Source: Aggregatimonas sangjinii | Lineage (GTDB): Bacteria; Bacteroidota; Bacteroidia; Flavobacteriales; Flavobacteriaceae | Length of the DNA: 64,000 nt | Assembly: GCF_005943945.1 (NCBI RefSeq) | Contig: NZ_CP040710.1 | Span: 3,455,501-3,519,500, forward strand | Direction of reading: 5' to 3' | Shown here: in pieces, positions 8,491-17,952 of the stretch | How positions within the stretch are numbered: the stretch's first letter is position 1 | Layout: each line of letters starts with the position of its first letter | Notes under the pieces: model-generated | What the model was told of the DNA's origin: nothing | What the model saw: only the letters and a program-made list of their open reading frames with translations | Database searches by the model: none | Position numbers and translations under genes: made by a program

Positions 8491-9519
8491 TTACGACATT
8501 TCCCCACGTAGCGAAGTTTCGAATACCGTTTTAAAGAGGGCATCCGACACCCCGGTACCCAAGAGGTACATGAGCTTGGTAATGGCAGCTTCGGTGGTAA
8601 TATCCTTACCGTTAATGATTTGCAGCTTTTTAAGCTGTTCGCTTGTCTCGTACTGCCCCATGAGTACGCCACCACCTGAACACTGGGTTACGTTGACGAT
8701 ATGGAGTCCGTTTTTTGTCGCTTTTTTTAATTGATTCAGGAACCATGGTTCGTTCGGGGCATTTCCCGAGCCATAGGTTTCCAAAATCAATGCCCTTAAA
8801 TCGGGAATCGAAAGTACACTTTCAAGTACCTTTTCACCCAGACCAGGAAACAGCTTCAAAATAGCCACATTTTCACTCATCTTTTTGTGCACCACCAGAT
8901 TCTTCGTTCTTCTGATTTTTTTCAGGTTTTCTTTGTATACCTTCAAATGAACCCCGGATTCTGCCAAAGGTGGATAATTAGAGGACTGGAAGGCCTCGAA
9001 ATGTTCTGCATTTATCTTCGTGGTACGGTTTGCTCGGTAGAGTTTGTATTCAAAATATAAGCATACCTCACGAATGACCGATTTTCCCTTTTCCCGTAAG
9101 GCGGCTATTTGTACAGCAGTAATCAGGTTTTCCTTGGCATCGGTTCTCAAATCGCCGATCGGTAATTGGCTCCCAGTAAAAATGACCGGTTTAGACAAAT
9201 TTTCCAACATATAACTTAATGCGGAAGCCGTGTAACTCATGGTATCGCTACCATGTAACACCACAAAACCATCGTGACTATCATAAAATCGGTCAATAAT
9301 ATCTACCAGTTCTACCCAATACCCCACATTCATATTGGAAGAATCTATGGGATTCTTGAACGAAACGGTGTCGATTCCGCAGTCCAAAAGATTCAGCTCC
9401 GGAATATTCTTTAGCAACTTTTTGAAATTGAAGGCCTTTAAGCTACCGGATCGGTAATCCTTTACCATACCAATGGTGCCACCGGTGTAGATCAATAATA
9501 TTTTGGTTTCTTCTTTCAA
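8491..9519 (-). CDS. ansA: Type I L-asparaginase
   Basis: Cytoplasmic L-asparaginase (asparagine to aspartate plus ammonia), 342 residues. The N-terminal catalytic motif YTGGTIGM (~11-18) supplies the nucleophilic Thr. The second motif is HGSDTMSYTASALSYM (~89-104), where many homologues have HGTDTM. TDAKENL carries the catalytic Lys. The C-terminal part (ETYGSGNAP, TQCSGGGVLMGQYE) is typical of the type I family. No signal peptide is present. The gene stands alone between tRNA-Ser and tatD on the same strand. Confidence 0.93.
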   Translation of the reverse strand: MKEETKILLIYTGGTIGMVKDYRSGSLKAFNFKKLLKNIPELNLLDCGIDTVSFKNPIDSSNMNVGYWVELVDIIDRFYDSHDGFVVLHGSDTMSYTASALSYMLENLSKPVIFTGSQLPIGDLRTDAKENLITAVQIAALREKGKSVIREVCLYFEYKLYRANRTTKINAEHFEAFQSSNYPPLAESGVHLKVYKENLKKIRRTKNLVVHKKMSENVAILKLFPGLGEKVLESVLSIPDLRALILETYGSGNAPNEPWFLNQLKKATKNGLHIVNVTQCSGGGVLMGQYETSEQLKKLQIINGKDITTEAAITKLMYLLGTGVSDALFKTVFETSLRGEMS

Positions 9520-9661
9520 GTCTAAAACGTTATGGTTTCCATTAACTTTTACGAATACGGGAAGCGTTTACTTCTACTAAATACCACCGCATATACACCG
9601 CTCACTTTGCACCGCTTTTTAAAAAGTCGTTGCTACTTAGGCAAACTATCGAAAACCTGGT

Positions 9662-10432
9662 TTACGAAACACCAAAGACCTCTTTGGAATTTTCGGTGGT
9701 TATCCTCGCGATTTCTTCCAAGGATACCCCGTAAATCTCCGCCAATTTTTCCTGAACCTTAATAAGATAGGCACTTTCATTTCGTTTACCCCTGTATGGT
9801 ACGGGAGAAAGATACGGGGAGTCGGTTTCCAGGACAATATGTTTTAAGTCGATTTGGTCGAGAAACCGGTCTATTTTACCATTTTTAAAGGTAGCCACAC
9901 CACCGATACCCAATTTCATGTTGAGGGATATCGCCCGTTGCGCTTGTTCAAAAGTTCCCGTAAAGCAATGGAAGATTCCGTATAGTTCATCTCCCCTCTC
10001 GCCCTCTAGCACTTCGAATACGGCATCGAAGGCGTCCCTGCAATGAATAACGATGGGTAGACCATATTGTTTGGCCCAGCCAATCTGTTGCTTAAAAGCA
10101 GCTTGCTGTTGTTTTAAAAAGCGCTGCTCCCAATACAAATCGATTCCGATTTCACCAACCGCATAAAATTTTCGCGACCCCAGCATTTCTTGAACATGTT
10201 GCAACTCATCTTCGTAATTTTCCTTTACATGGGTGGGATGCAGCCCCATCATTAAGAATATATTTTCTGGGTAAGCGGACTCTAGGTCAAGCATCCGTTG
10301 GGTATACGTAGAATCTATCGCCGGAATATAAAATTGTTCTATACCGGCATCCATAGCGCGGCGAATCATATCCTCACGATCATCATCGAACGCTTCGCTA
10401 TATAAATGTGTGTGGGTGTCAACTAGCATCAT
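9662..10432 (-). CDS. tatD: TatD-family metal-dependent DNase
   Basis: A 256-residue TIM-barrel hydrolase of the TatD family (metal-dependent deoxyribonuclease, implicated in DNA repair and RNA quality control in other bacteria). The metal-binding HTH of DTHTHLYSEAFDDDR is at ~5-19. EIGIDLYW, IHCRDAF, HCFTGT and LETDSPYLSP follow in the expected order. The start is either of two adjacent ATGs (10432 or 10429). It reads divergently from the retropepsin-like gene. Confidence 0.93.
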   Translation of the reverse strand: MMLVDTHTHLYSEAFDDDREDMIRRAMDAGIEQFYIPAIDSTYTQRMLDLESAYPENIFLMMGLHPTHVKENYEDELQHVQEMLGSRKFYAVGEIGIDLYWEQRFLKQQQAAFKQQIGWAKQYGLPIVIHCRDAFDAVFEVLEGERGDELYGIFHCFTGTFEQAQRAISLNMKLGIGGVATFKNGKIDRFLDQIDLKHIVLETDSPYLSPVPYRGKRNESAYLIKVQEKLAEIYGVSLEEIARITTENSKEVFGVS

Positions 10433-10448
10433 GCGACAAAAATAGGAT

Positions 10449-10456
10449 TATCTTTG
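10449..10456 (+). promoter_or_regulatory. -7 box (TATCTTTG) for the retropepsin-like gene
   Basis: Perfect TAnnTTTG match. Transcription would begin about 7 bases downstream, near 10463, giving a 19-base leader to the ATG at 10482 or 52 bases to the ATG at 10515. A -33 TTTG partner is not clear. Confidence 0.45.
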
Positions 10457-10514
10457 CAAGTTCAAACCTAAGTTTAACTTCATGTTCGGCCATGGCGGAC
10501 ATTATCCCAATTCT

Positions 10515-10961
10515 ATGTCATCCCTAAAAAAATTCCTGTCCAAAAAAAAATATACCGCTATTCCCCTTACCCTCACGGCAACAAACCATTTTGAGATGGT
10601 CGCCAAAATAAACGAAATCTCCGGAAGATTCATACTCGATACCGGCGCATCGAATACCTGTGTAGGTTTCGATAAAATCTCATTTTTCAACCTTACCTCC
10701 AAGGCCTCAAAAATAAAGGCGGCCGGTGCCGGTGCTACGGATATGGAAACATTGATTTCCACTAAAAACAAGATAGTCATTGGTAATTGGGAAAAGTCGA
10801 AATTGAAAATCGTGTTATTTGACCTAGGTCACGTTAACGAGGCCCTTACGGCACACAACGCCCTTCCGGTAGATGGGATTATCGGTGCAGACATCTTAAA
10901 AAAGGCAAAGGCCATTATCGATTACAAAAAGCGCCGACTATACCTTAAAAACCGTGAATAA
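10515..10961 (+). CDS. Retropepsin-like aspartyl protease
   Basis: A 148-residue protein with the single-domain aspartic protease signature: FILDTGASNTCVGF near residue 40, with D-T-G-A as catalytic motif, and a distal hydrophobic DGIIGADIL. This matches the clan AA gag-polyprotein/retropepsin-like family, which works as a homodimer. I prefer the ATG at 10515 (MSSLKKFL), because KKFL-type starts are usual in homologues; an upstream in-frame ATG is at 10482. No signal peptide or membrane anchor is seen, so it is probably cytoplasmic. The substrate is unknown. Confidence 0.82.
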   Translation: MSSLKKFLSKKKYTAIPLTLTATNHFEMVAKINEISGRFILDTGASNTCVGFDKISFFNLTSKASKIKAAGAGATDMETLISTKNKIVIGNWEKSKLKIVLFDLGHVNEALTAHNALPVDGIIGADILKKAKAIIDYKKRRLYLKNRE

Positions 10962-11114
10962 CAAAAGTATGGCAACAGCCTGTACAATCTTGGTTGATAC
11001 AAAATAAGTCATTTCCTATCTTTCAAAACTTTAACGATGTTCGGATAGTTTCAACGAAAATAATTTCTGAGGATATGGAATTTTTCGTTTTTTGTATCCC
11101 CAAATTTTTGTAAA

Positions 11115-12455
11115 ATGACCAAATCTTTTTTTTATGCCGCCTGTCTAGGCGTCTTGGTGCTCGGCTTTTCATGTTCGCCGGATAACGAGGAATACTCGCC
11201 TATATCATCCGACACCGAGCTGGAGGAGCAAATCCTTCAGCTTACCGCTTCTTTGGATGACCTCAAACTACCGCATAACGATTTGTCCGGAATACCTAGT
11301 GACCCCAAAAATCCCATTACCTCTGAAAAGGTAGCCCTGGGAAAATTGCTATTTCATGAAACCGGTCTTGGCACAGCGCCAAAACAAGTTGAGGGAACAG
11401 GCACCTATTCCTGTGCTAGCTGCCATCATGCAAAAGCAGGCTTTCAGAGTGGAATGAAACAAGGTATCGGAGAAGGCGGTACAGGATTTGGACTGTTGGG
11501 TGAATCAAGAAAAATGGACCCCAATTACGATATTGCCATGGTCGATGTACAGCCCTTACGGTCGCCCACGATACTCCATACCGCTTATCAGGATGTCATG
11601 CTGTGGAACGGCCAATTCGGTGCCACCAAGACTAATGCGGGAACCGAAGCATCGTGGACCACCGAAACACCAAAAGAAACTAATAGCTTAGGATTTGAAG
11701 GAGTAGAAATACAAGCCATTGCCGGCTCGGATGTGCATCGCCTGAAATTCGACCCGGAAATGTTGCAAAATAACGCGGTGTACAAAGCACTTTTTGATGC
11801 GGCCTTTCCGAACGTTCCGACCACCGAACGCTACACTAAGCTTTACGGTGCTCTGGCGATTGCGGCATACGAACGTAGCGTTGTCGCCTCGGAGGCGCCT
11901 TTTCAAAGATGGCTTCAAGGGGATAGTGACGCTTTGAACGCAGATGAAAAACAAGGCGCCCTATTATTTTTCGGAAAGGGAAATTGTTATAGCTGCCATT
12001 CCGGTCCCGGCCTGAACGGGATGGATTTTCATGCCCTCGGAATGAATGACTTGAGCGGTGCCGAAATCATAGGCGCACCTATAGAAGCCGATATCAAAGG
12101 TCGTGGTGGCTTTACCAACAATCCTGAGGACGACTATAAGTTCAAAACCCCAACGATTTATAATCTTAGGGACCTAAAGTTTCTAGGACACGGTGGTTGC
12201 TTTGGCTCGGTACGGGAGGTATTGGAATACAAAAATATGGCCGTTGCAGAGAACGAAGTGGTACCACAGGAAAATATCTCGAAAGAGTTTACTCCTCTCG
12301 GACTTTCCGAAACGGAAATTACACAACTGACCGCTTTTATCGAAAACGGTCTTTTCGATCCGAACCTCGACCGCTATGTTCCGGAGCGCCTGCCAACCGG
12401 ACACTGCTTTCCTGTTGCGGACGAGCAATCGAGAACCGACCTTGGGTGCAATTGA
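11115..12455 (+). CDS. Di-haem cytochrome c peroxidase (MauG/CCP family) lipoprotein
   Basis: A 446-residue exported lipoprotein (lipobox LGFSC near residue 20). Two c-type haem attachment sites are visible: CASCHH (~96-101) and CYSCHS (~292-297). The spacing and surrounding PTLYNL-like and GHGG segments fit bacterial di-haem cytochrome c peroxidase/MauG. The protein would reduce hydrogen peroxide with electrons from periplasmic cytochromes; a MauG-like modifying role cannot be excluded. It is monocistronic and converges on sucB, with a terminator between them. Confidence 0.93.
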   Translation: MTKSFFYAACLGVLVLGFSCSPDNEEYSPISSDTELEEQILQLTASLDDLKLPHNDLSGIPSDPKNPITSEKVALGKLLFHETGLGTAPKQVEGTGTYSCASCHHAKAGFQSGMKQGIGEGGTGFGLLGESRKMDPNYDIAMVDVQPLRSPTILHTAYQDVMLWNGQFGATKTNAGTEASWTTETPKETNSLGFEGVEIQAIAGSDVHRLKFDPEMLQNNAVYKALFDAAFPNVPTTERYTKLYGALAIAAYERSVVASEAPFQRWLQGDSDALNADEKQGALLFFGKGNCYSCHSGPGLNGMDFHALGMNDLSGAEIIGAPIEADIKGRGGFTNNPEDDYKFKTPTIYNLRDLKFLGHGGCFGSVREVLEYKNMAVAENEVVPQENISKEFTPLGLSETEITQLTAFIENGLFDPNLDRYVPERLPTGHCFPVADEQSRTDLGCN

Positions 12456-12524
12456 TTGCGATTCGCAAAATCCTCATAGGGATTGTCGGATAGGATAAGG
12501 TTGCCAAAAATGAAAAGAACCGAC

Positions 12525-12563
12525 CAAAAAAGACCCCAAAGGTTTTCAACGCCTTTGGAGTCT
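12525..12563 (-). terminator. Terminator downstream of sucB
   Basis: A 12-bp stem (12531-12542 with 12552-12563, one mismatch) around a 9-base loop. On the minus strand it is followed by a run of six T. It ends the leftward sucA-sucB unit and lies between two convergent genes. Confidence 0.7.
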
Positions 12564-12632
12564 TGATGTTCATATATCGCACTATCTTCAAGCTACTATG
12601 CAAGTCTTTGAAAGAAAGCTGAGCGATAGGCT

Positions 12633-13910
12633 TTACATTTCCAACGCCTTTTTTACATCACCATCCATCAAGATTTCCTCTGGATTCTCCAAAGCTTCCT
12701 TTATGGCCACCAGGAAACCGACCGACTCCTTCCCATCGATAATTCTATGGTCGTACGAGACTGCCACATACATGATAGGCGCTATAGCAATGAGACCATC
12801 TTTGGCAATCGGACGTTCTACAATATTGTGCATTCCCAAAATAGCGCTCTGTGGCGGGTTGATAATCGGTGTACTCAACATGGAACCGAAAACACCCCCA
12901 TTGGTGATGGTGAACGTACCCCCGGTCATTTCATCTACGGTGATATCACCATCGCGAGCACGCAACGCAAGTCGTTTTACCTCAGCTTCTATTCCTCTAA
13001 ACGTCAGGTTCTCGGCATTTCGAATTACCGGCACCATAAGACCTTTAGGCCCGGACACCGCGATACTGATATCACAGAAATCATAGCTTAACATTTCTTT
13101 GCCATCGATCATCGAATTCACCGCCGGATACATCTGGAGCGCACGAACGACCGCTTTGGTAAAAAAGGACATAAAGCCCAAACTCACCCCGTGCTTTTCC
13201 TTGAAAGCTTCTTTATACTCCTTTCGCAAGGCGAAAATCGGAGACATGTCTACTTCATTAAAGGTCGTCAACATGGCCGTTTCGTTCTTTGCGGAAACCA
13301 AGCGTTCGGCTACCTTTCTACGGAGCATCGAAAGTTTGGTCCTGCTTTCACCACGGTTTCCGCCGGTAGGCGTTCCCATAGAGGGTACGGCCTTCACTGC
13401 ATCGTCTTTGGTGATACGACCATCGCGACCGGTACCTTTTACCCCTTTGGAATCGATACCTTTCTCATCAAGTATTTTCTTGGCTGCCGGTGAGGCCACA
13501 CCAGACGCATAAGTTTCCTTGGCTTGAGCCGGTTGTGGTGCTTTTTTATGGTCTTCGGAGTTTGGAGTAGCTTTCTGATCCTGAGCGAGGTCTTTCTCAG
13601 CATTCGAACCGGAACCTTCATCACCCCCGCCCATGGTGCTTTCCGCATCTTTACTAGCCCCTTCTGGTGCACTGGCGCTAGTGTCGATCAAGCATACCAC
13701 GGCACCGACTGCCACGGCGTCGCCTACTTCTGCTTTCAAAGTAATGGTACCACTTTGCTCCGCAGGAAGTTCAAGTGTCGCTTTATCGGAATCGACCTCA
13801 GCAATAGGTTGGTCTTTTTCTACGTAGTCGCCATCCGAAACAAGCCATTCCGCAATCTCTACCTCGGTAATCGATTCTCCCGGTGAAGGGACTTTCATTT
13901 CTAATATCAT
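12633..13910 (-). CDS. sucB: 2-oxoglutarate dehydrogenase E2 (dihydrolipoyl succinyltransferase)
   Basis: Core E2 of the 2-oxoglutarate dehydrogenase complex in the TCA cycle, transferring succinyl from lipoyl-lysine to CoA; 425 residues. The single lipoyl domain (1-~75) has its attachment site in EVDSDKATLELPA, with Lys43 modified. A charged linker follows, then the peripheral subunit-binding domain (~137-172, SPAAKKILDEKGI). The catalytic domain ends with SYDHRIIDG, including His388 and Asp392. sucA lies 19 bases upstream on the same strand, forming an E1-E2 operon. No E3 is present here. Confidence 0.96.
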   Translation of the reverse strand: MILEMKVPSPGESITEVEIAEWLVSDGDYVEKDQPIAEVDSDKATLELPAEQSGTITLKAEVGDAVAVGAVVCLIDTSASAPEGASKDAESTMGGGDEGSGSNAEKDLAQDQKATPNSEDHKKAPQPAQAKETYASGVASPAAKKILDEKGIDSKGVKGTGRDGRITKDDAVKAVPSMGTPTGGNRGESRTKLSMLRRKVAERLVSAKNETAMLTTFNEVDMSPIFALRKEYKEAFKEKHGVSLGFMSFFTKAVVRALQMYPAVNSMIDGKEMLSYDFCDISIAVSGPKGLMVPVIRNAENLTFRGIEAEVKRLALRARDGDITVDEMTGGTFTITNGGVFGSMLSTPIINPPQSAILGMHNIVERPIAKDGLIAIAPIMYVAVSYDHRIIDGKESVGFLVAIKEALENPEEILMDGDVKKALEM

Positions 13911-13929
13911 GTTACTATTCTTAAGTACG

Positions 13930-16725
13930 TTAGTTGTTTCGATTCATATTGTCCTTGGTCTTATCGAAAACATAATCGATGACCTGTTGATGCCTTCTTT
14001 TGGAACGTACGGCACTGCCCGCTGCCGGTGATGCATAAAAACGTCTTGATGCCACCCTAAAATTTCGGACATCGTCAAAATGCATTTGCAGATGGCTCCA
14101 CGCACCCATGTTTCTTGGTTCTTCCTGCGCCCATACCAAATCATCAGCATTCTTGTATTTTTTAATAATCGCCTTCATTTGGTCCGACGGCAAGGGGAAC
14201 AATTGCTCTATCCGTACCAATGCCACATCGTCCCGCTCGTGCTCCTCTTTTGCCGCCAATAGGTCATAGTAAAACTTACCGGTACAAAACACCAAGCTTT
14301 TTACCTTTTTCGCGGTGGCGGATGCATCATCGATCACCTCCTGAAAACTTCCTGTTGCCAATTCGTCGGCACTTGAGACTGCCAACGGATGCCTCAACAG
14401 GCTTTTAGGCGTAAAGATGATCAAAGGCTTTCGAAAATTGGCCTTTAGTTGGCGCCTTAGGATATGAAACATTTGTGCCGGAGTGGTCACATCGGCAATA
14501 TACATATTATCCCTTGCACACAATTGCAGGTAACGTTCCATACGTGCCGAGGAGTGTTCTGCACCTTGACCCTCGTATCCGTGTGGCAACAACATTACCA
14601 ATCCGTTCTGTAATTTCCATTTATCCTCAGCGGCGGAGATATACTGATCGATCATGATCTGGGCACCATTGCTGAAATCACCGAATTGCGCTTCCCATAT
14701 CGTTAGCGTATTCGGACTCGCCATGGCATACCCATAATCGAAACCAACAACGCCGTATTCCGATAGCAGCGAATTGTATATTTGAAAATTGCCTTGTTTG
14801 TCGTTGATATGGTTGAGCAAAAGCACCTCTTCCTCGCTCTCTTCGACCTTCATTACGGCATGCCGATGCGAGAACGTACCGCGTTCTACGTCCTGACCGG
14901 ACATACGTACCCCGAAACCTTCTTCCAATAGACTCCCGTAAGCCAGCAATTCGCCCATGGCCCAATCGAGCTTATCGGTTTCGAAGTACATCTTTTTACG
15001 ATCTTTCACCAGCTTTTCGACCTTTCGTAAAAACTTTTTGCCGTCGGGTAATTCCGTAATCACTTTGGCGATATGCGTCAATTTTTTTTTGTCATAGGTA
15101 GTATCTACAGCATCCATCATTTCCCATTCCCGCACATTTTCAAATCCCTTCCACTCATCTGCCATAAAGGGAGTTATAATGGTTTTGTCTTCTTTTCGGG
15201 AATCTTCCAATTCGGTCTCCAAAGAATCTTTGTACTCCGCTTCCAATTTTTTTACAAAACCGCTATCGATAATACCTTCGGCCATTAAACGTTCGGCATA
15301 GATATCCCTTGGGTTTTTATGCTTGGCTATTGCCTTATATAGATTGGGCTGCGTGAATCGCGGTTCATCACCTTCGTTATGCCCGTACTTACGATAACCC
15401 AATAAATCGATAAAAACATCCCTATTAAAACGCATTCGGTATTCTAGGGCGAAAAGCGCCGCATGAACCACGGCCTCGGGATCATCTGAATTTACATGCA
15501 TGACAGGGCTTAGAGTGACCTTCCCAACGTCGGTACAGTAGGTAGAGGATCTTGCATCCAAATAGTTGGTCGTAAATCCGATTTGATTGTTTACGACAAT
15601 GTGTATGGTACCGTTTGTCTTATAGCCATCGAGATTCGCCATCTGCACCACTTCATAGACCAGACCCTGACCGGCAATGGCAGCGTCACCATGCACTACG
15701 ATGGGTAATACTTTGGAAAAATCGTCCGGAAAATGTGCATCCTGTTTGGCACGACTTATACCTTCGACCACCGCTCCAACTGTTTCCAAATGCGATGGGT
15801 TGGGAGCGATGTTCATTTTGATTTTTGCGCCGCTTTGGGATTTGCGATCGCTGGTCCAGCCTAAATGATACTTTACGTCGCCGTCAAAAATCTCCTGCTC
15901 GTAGTCCTTGCCGTCGAACTCGCTAAAAATATCCTTGGCGGCCTTCCCGAAAATGTTGGTCAATACATTTAATCGCCCCCGATGTGCCATTCCCATAACA
16001 AACTGCTCCACTCCCATTTCGGCAGCGCGTTCGACTATGGCATCGAGTGCCGGAATCAACGATTCATTTCCTTCCAAGGAAAACCGTTTTTGCCCGACAT
16101 ATTTAGTATGCAGAAAAGTCTCGAAAGAAACCGCCTGGTTCAATTTTTTGAGAATATGTTTTTTCTTGTTCGCATCAAGTCTTGGATGGTTATCGTTGGC
16201 ATTCAACCAATCCTGAATCCATTGTACCCGCTCTGGTTTTCTGATGTACATGTATTCGACACCGGTAGCGTCGCAATAGATACGCTGCAAATGGCTGATG
16301 ATCTTCTCCAAGGTGCTCGCTCCGATACCTAGAATTTCCCCGGCCTCGAAAACGGTAGACATATCGCTTTTTTCGAGTCCGAAGTTCTCGATATCCAAGG
16401 TAGGTTCATATTTGCGACGTTCCCGTACCGGGTTGGTTTTTGTAAACAAATGACCCCGGGATCGGTACCCGTCAATCAGGCGGATGACCTGAAACTCTTT
16501 TCGCAATGACTCGGGAATGCCTGCCACCGAGCCGCTCGGCAATTCTAGGATTCCGTTCGCCTCGACCGCCTCCAATCCATCCATAGCACTTTCAGTACCG
16601 AAATCGAATCCCTGAAAAAAAGCTCTCCAGCTTGGTTCTACAGCATCGGGGTTGGTCAAGTACTTGTCGTAGGTCTCCGCGAAAAAAGAAGTATGCGCCG
16701 CGTTCAAAAAGGAATATTTATCCAT
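13930..16725 (-). CDS. sucA: 2-oxoglutarate dehydrogenase E1 component
   Basis: Thiamine-diphosphate-dependent E1 that decarboxylates 2-oxoglutarate; 931 residues, the normal length. The N-terminal E2-binding segment (SFLNAAHTSFFAETYDKY) is present. Key core motifs are FLHTKYVGQKRFSLEGNE and MGMAHRGRLNVLTNI. The ThDP/Mg site is HGDAAIAGQG with NNQIGFTT about 40 residues later. The transketolase-like pyrimidine domain and the C-terminal domain (AQEEPRNMGAWSHL) are intact. It is the first gene of the sucA-sucB unit. Confidence 0.97.
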   Translation of the reverse strand: MDKYSFLNAAHTSFFAETYDKYLTNPDAVEPSWRAFFQGFDFGTESAMDGLEAVEANGILELPSGSVAGIPESLRKEFQVIRLIDGYRSRGHLFTKTNPVRERRKYEPTLDIENFGLEKSDMSTVFEAGEILGIGASTLEKIISHLQRIYCDATGVEYMYIRKPERVQWIQDWLNANDNHPRLDANKKKHILKKLNQAVSFETFLHTKYVGQKRFSLEGNESLIPALDAIVERAAEMGVEQFVMGMAHRGRLNVLTNIFGKAAKDIFSEFDGKDYEQEIFDGDVKYHLGWTSDRKSQSGAKIKMNIAPNPSHLETVGAVVEGISRAKQDAHFPDDFSKVLPIVVHGDAAIAGQGLVYEVVQMANLDGYKTNGTIHIVVNNQIGFTTNYLDARSSTYCTDVGKVTLSPVMHVNSDDPEAVVHAALFALEYRMRFNRDVFIDLLGYRKYGHNEGDEPRFTQPNLYKAIAKHKNPRDIYAERLMAEGIIDSGFVKKLEAEYKDSLETELEDSRKEDKTIITPFMADEWKGFENVREWEMMDAVDTTYDKKKLTHIAKVITELPDGKKFLRKVEKLVKDRKKMYFETDKLDWAMGELLAYGSLLEEGFGVRMSGQDVERGTFSHRHAVMKVEESEEEVLLLNHINDKQGNFQIYNSLLSEYGVVGFDYGYAMASPNTLTIWEAQFGDFSNGAQIMIDQYISAAEDKWKLQNGLVMLLPHGYEGQGAEHSSARMERYLQLCARDNMYIADVTTPAQMFHILRRQLKANFRKPLIIFTPKSLLRHPLAVSSADELATGSFQEVIDDASATAKKVKSLVFCTGKFYYDLLAAKEEHERDDVALVRIEQLFPLPSDQMKAIIKKYKNADDLVWAQEEPRNMGAWSHLQMHFDDVRNFRVASRRFYASPAAGSAVRSKRRHQQVIDYVFDKTKDNMNRNN

Positions 16726-16901
16726 AAAAGGTCTCTCTAGGTAACCGATAAAAATTTATCAAAAATACAATAATTCGAATTTCTAAATGTATATTGAACC
16801 ATATTATTATCGAAGCTGTATCGGGCTTTTTTTCGCCTCTTTTGGGTACGAGGCAACCAAGCTGGGACGAGTTTACCATCTGGTCATTATAAAACACGAC
16901 C

Positions 16902-17420
16902 ATGAACGTTAGTCGATTATCGCAACGGGCAATAGTTTTCTGTATGCTTTGCATGATGTGTTCGGGTGCCGCCCTTGCACAAAACACAACACTTAAAAGC
17001 CCTTTTTGGAGCAGGGTACGTTTTGGCGGCGGTATTGGTATCGGCTTCAATAACGCCGGTTTTAATGGTGCGATTTCGCCCACCGCCTATTATCAAGTAA
17101 GCAATAGTTTCGCCGCGGGCGTAGGACTAAATGGTATCTACTCTAAAGTGAACGACAGCAAACTGACCGCGTATGGAGGAAGTCTTGCCGCGCTTTACCA
17201 CCCTATCCATTTTCTTCAGATTTCAGGAGAATTCGAACAACTTCGTGTAAACCGTTCTTTGGGTGGTTTCAGCAGTAGCGCCTGGGTACCGGCCCTGTTT
17301 TTGGGTATCGGTTACCGCACTCAGTTCGCAACTGTAGGTATTCGCTACGATGTCCTGTACGATGATGAGCGAAGTATTTACCTCAACCCTTGGGCACCTT
17401 TTGTGCGGTTCTATTTTTAA
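16902..17420 (+). CDS. Outer-membrane beta-barrel-like exported protein
   Basis: A 172-residue protein with a cleavable signal peptide (MCSGAALAQ around residues 20-27). Repeated amphipathic strands with Gly/aromatic content follow (GGGIGIGFNNAGFNG, YYQVSNSFAAGVGLNG), and the last residue is Phe (FVRFYF), as in outer-membrane barrels. The size suggests about eight strands. Relatives of this gene next to sucA are sometimes mislabelled alpha-ketoglutarate decarboxylase; nothing enzymatic is visible. It is divergent from sucA. Confidence 0.72.
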   Translation: MNVSRLSQRAIVFCMLCMMCSGAALAQNTTLKSPFWSRVRFGGGIGIGFNNAGFNGAISPTAYYQVSNSFAAGVGLNGIYSKVNDSKLTAYGGSLAALYHPIHFLQISGEFEQLRVNRSLGGFSSSAWVPALFLGIGYRTQFATVGIRYDVLYDDERSIYLNPWAPFVRFYF

Positions 17421-17535
17421 GACGTCAATGTCCGAATTATCAAAAAGAGTTTACTTACGAGGCATGAAAGATCAAGGTAATTCGTTTTGCAAAGGAACGG
17501 TCTCGTGCCCATAAACCACCTTGGACCATCTCGCA

Positions 17536-17892
17536 TCAGACATCATACTTTTGTCTTAAAGTAACCTTTTGCAATTCTCTTTTAAGAATCAAGAACGAAA
17601 CCTGTCCGGCTACCTCGACCGAATCGGTGACCTGAATTTCCTTAAAAGCCTTTTCGGGTATGTCTATCACGTAGATTAGATTCAGATAATCCGAAAATTT
17701 CTCCATAAGAAGCACATACAATTTTTCGTGTAGGATCTTGGGTAATTCACTCCTCGGAACGTCAATTGGAAAATCGATATGGATATTCGCCAAGCCGAAA
17801 TCCTTCTTCAGTTGAGCGACCAATTTACCATATAGCTTTTGTTCTTCGGCTTTTGCCAAAAGTGCTTCACTATTCTGTAAATTTCCCTTCAT
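17536..17892 (-). CDS. Conserved hypothetical protein, 118 aa
   Basis: A soluble, charged protein without signal peptide or membrane helix. It is mixed alpha/beta by eye, with a leucine-rich helix at the N-terminus and PRSELPKILHEKLYVLLMEKF in the middle. I do not recognise a family or catalytic motif. Codon use matches its neighbours, and it sits 61 bases from the stop of the amidohydrolase on the same strand, so the pair may share a transcript. Confidence 0.6.
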   Translation of the reverse strand: MKGNLQNSEALLAKAEEQKLYGKLVAQLKKDFGLANIHIDFPIDVPRSELPKILHEKLYVLLMEKFSDYLNLIYVIDIPEKAFKEIQVTDSVEVAGQVSFLILKRELQKVTLRQKYDV

Positions 17893-17952
17893 ATAGTATG
17901 TACGTGACCCCGCCTACATTGTTTTCTGGCCAGCGTTAATGACAATATTCAT

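Noticed and set aside
16718-17083. Open frame of 121 codons antisense to the barrel gene
   Set aside because: It overlaps the signal peptide region of the plus-strand exported protein, and its composition is poor.
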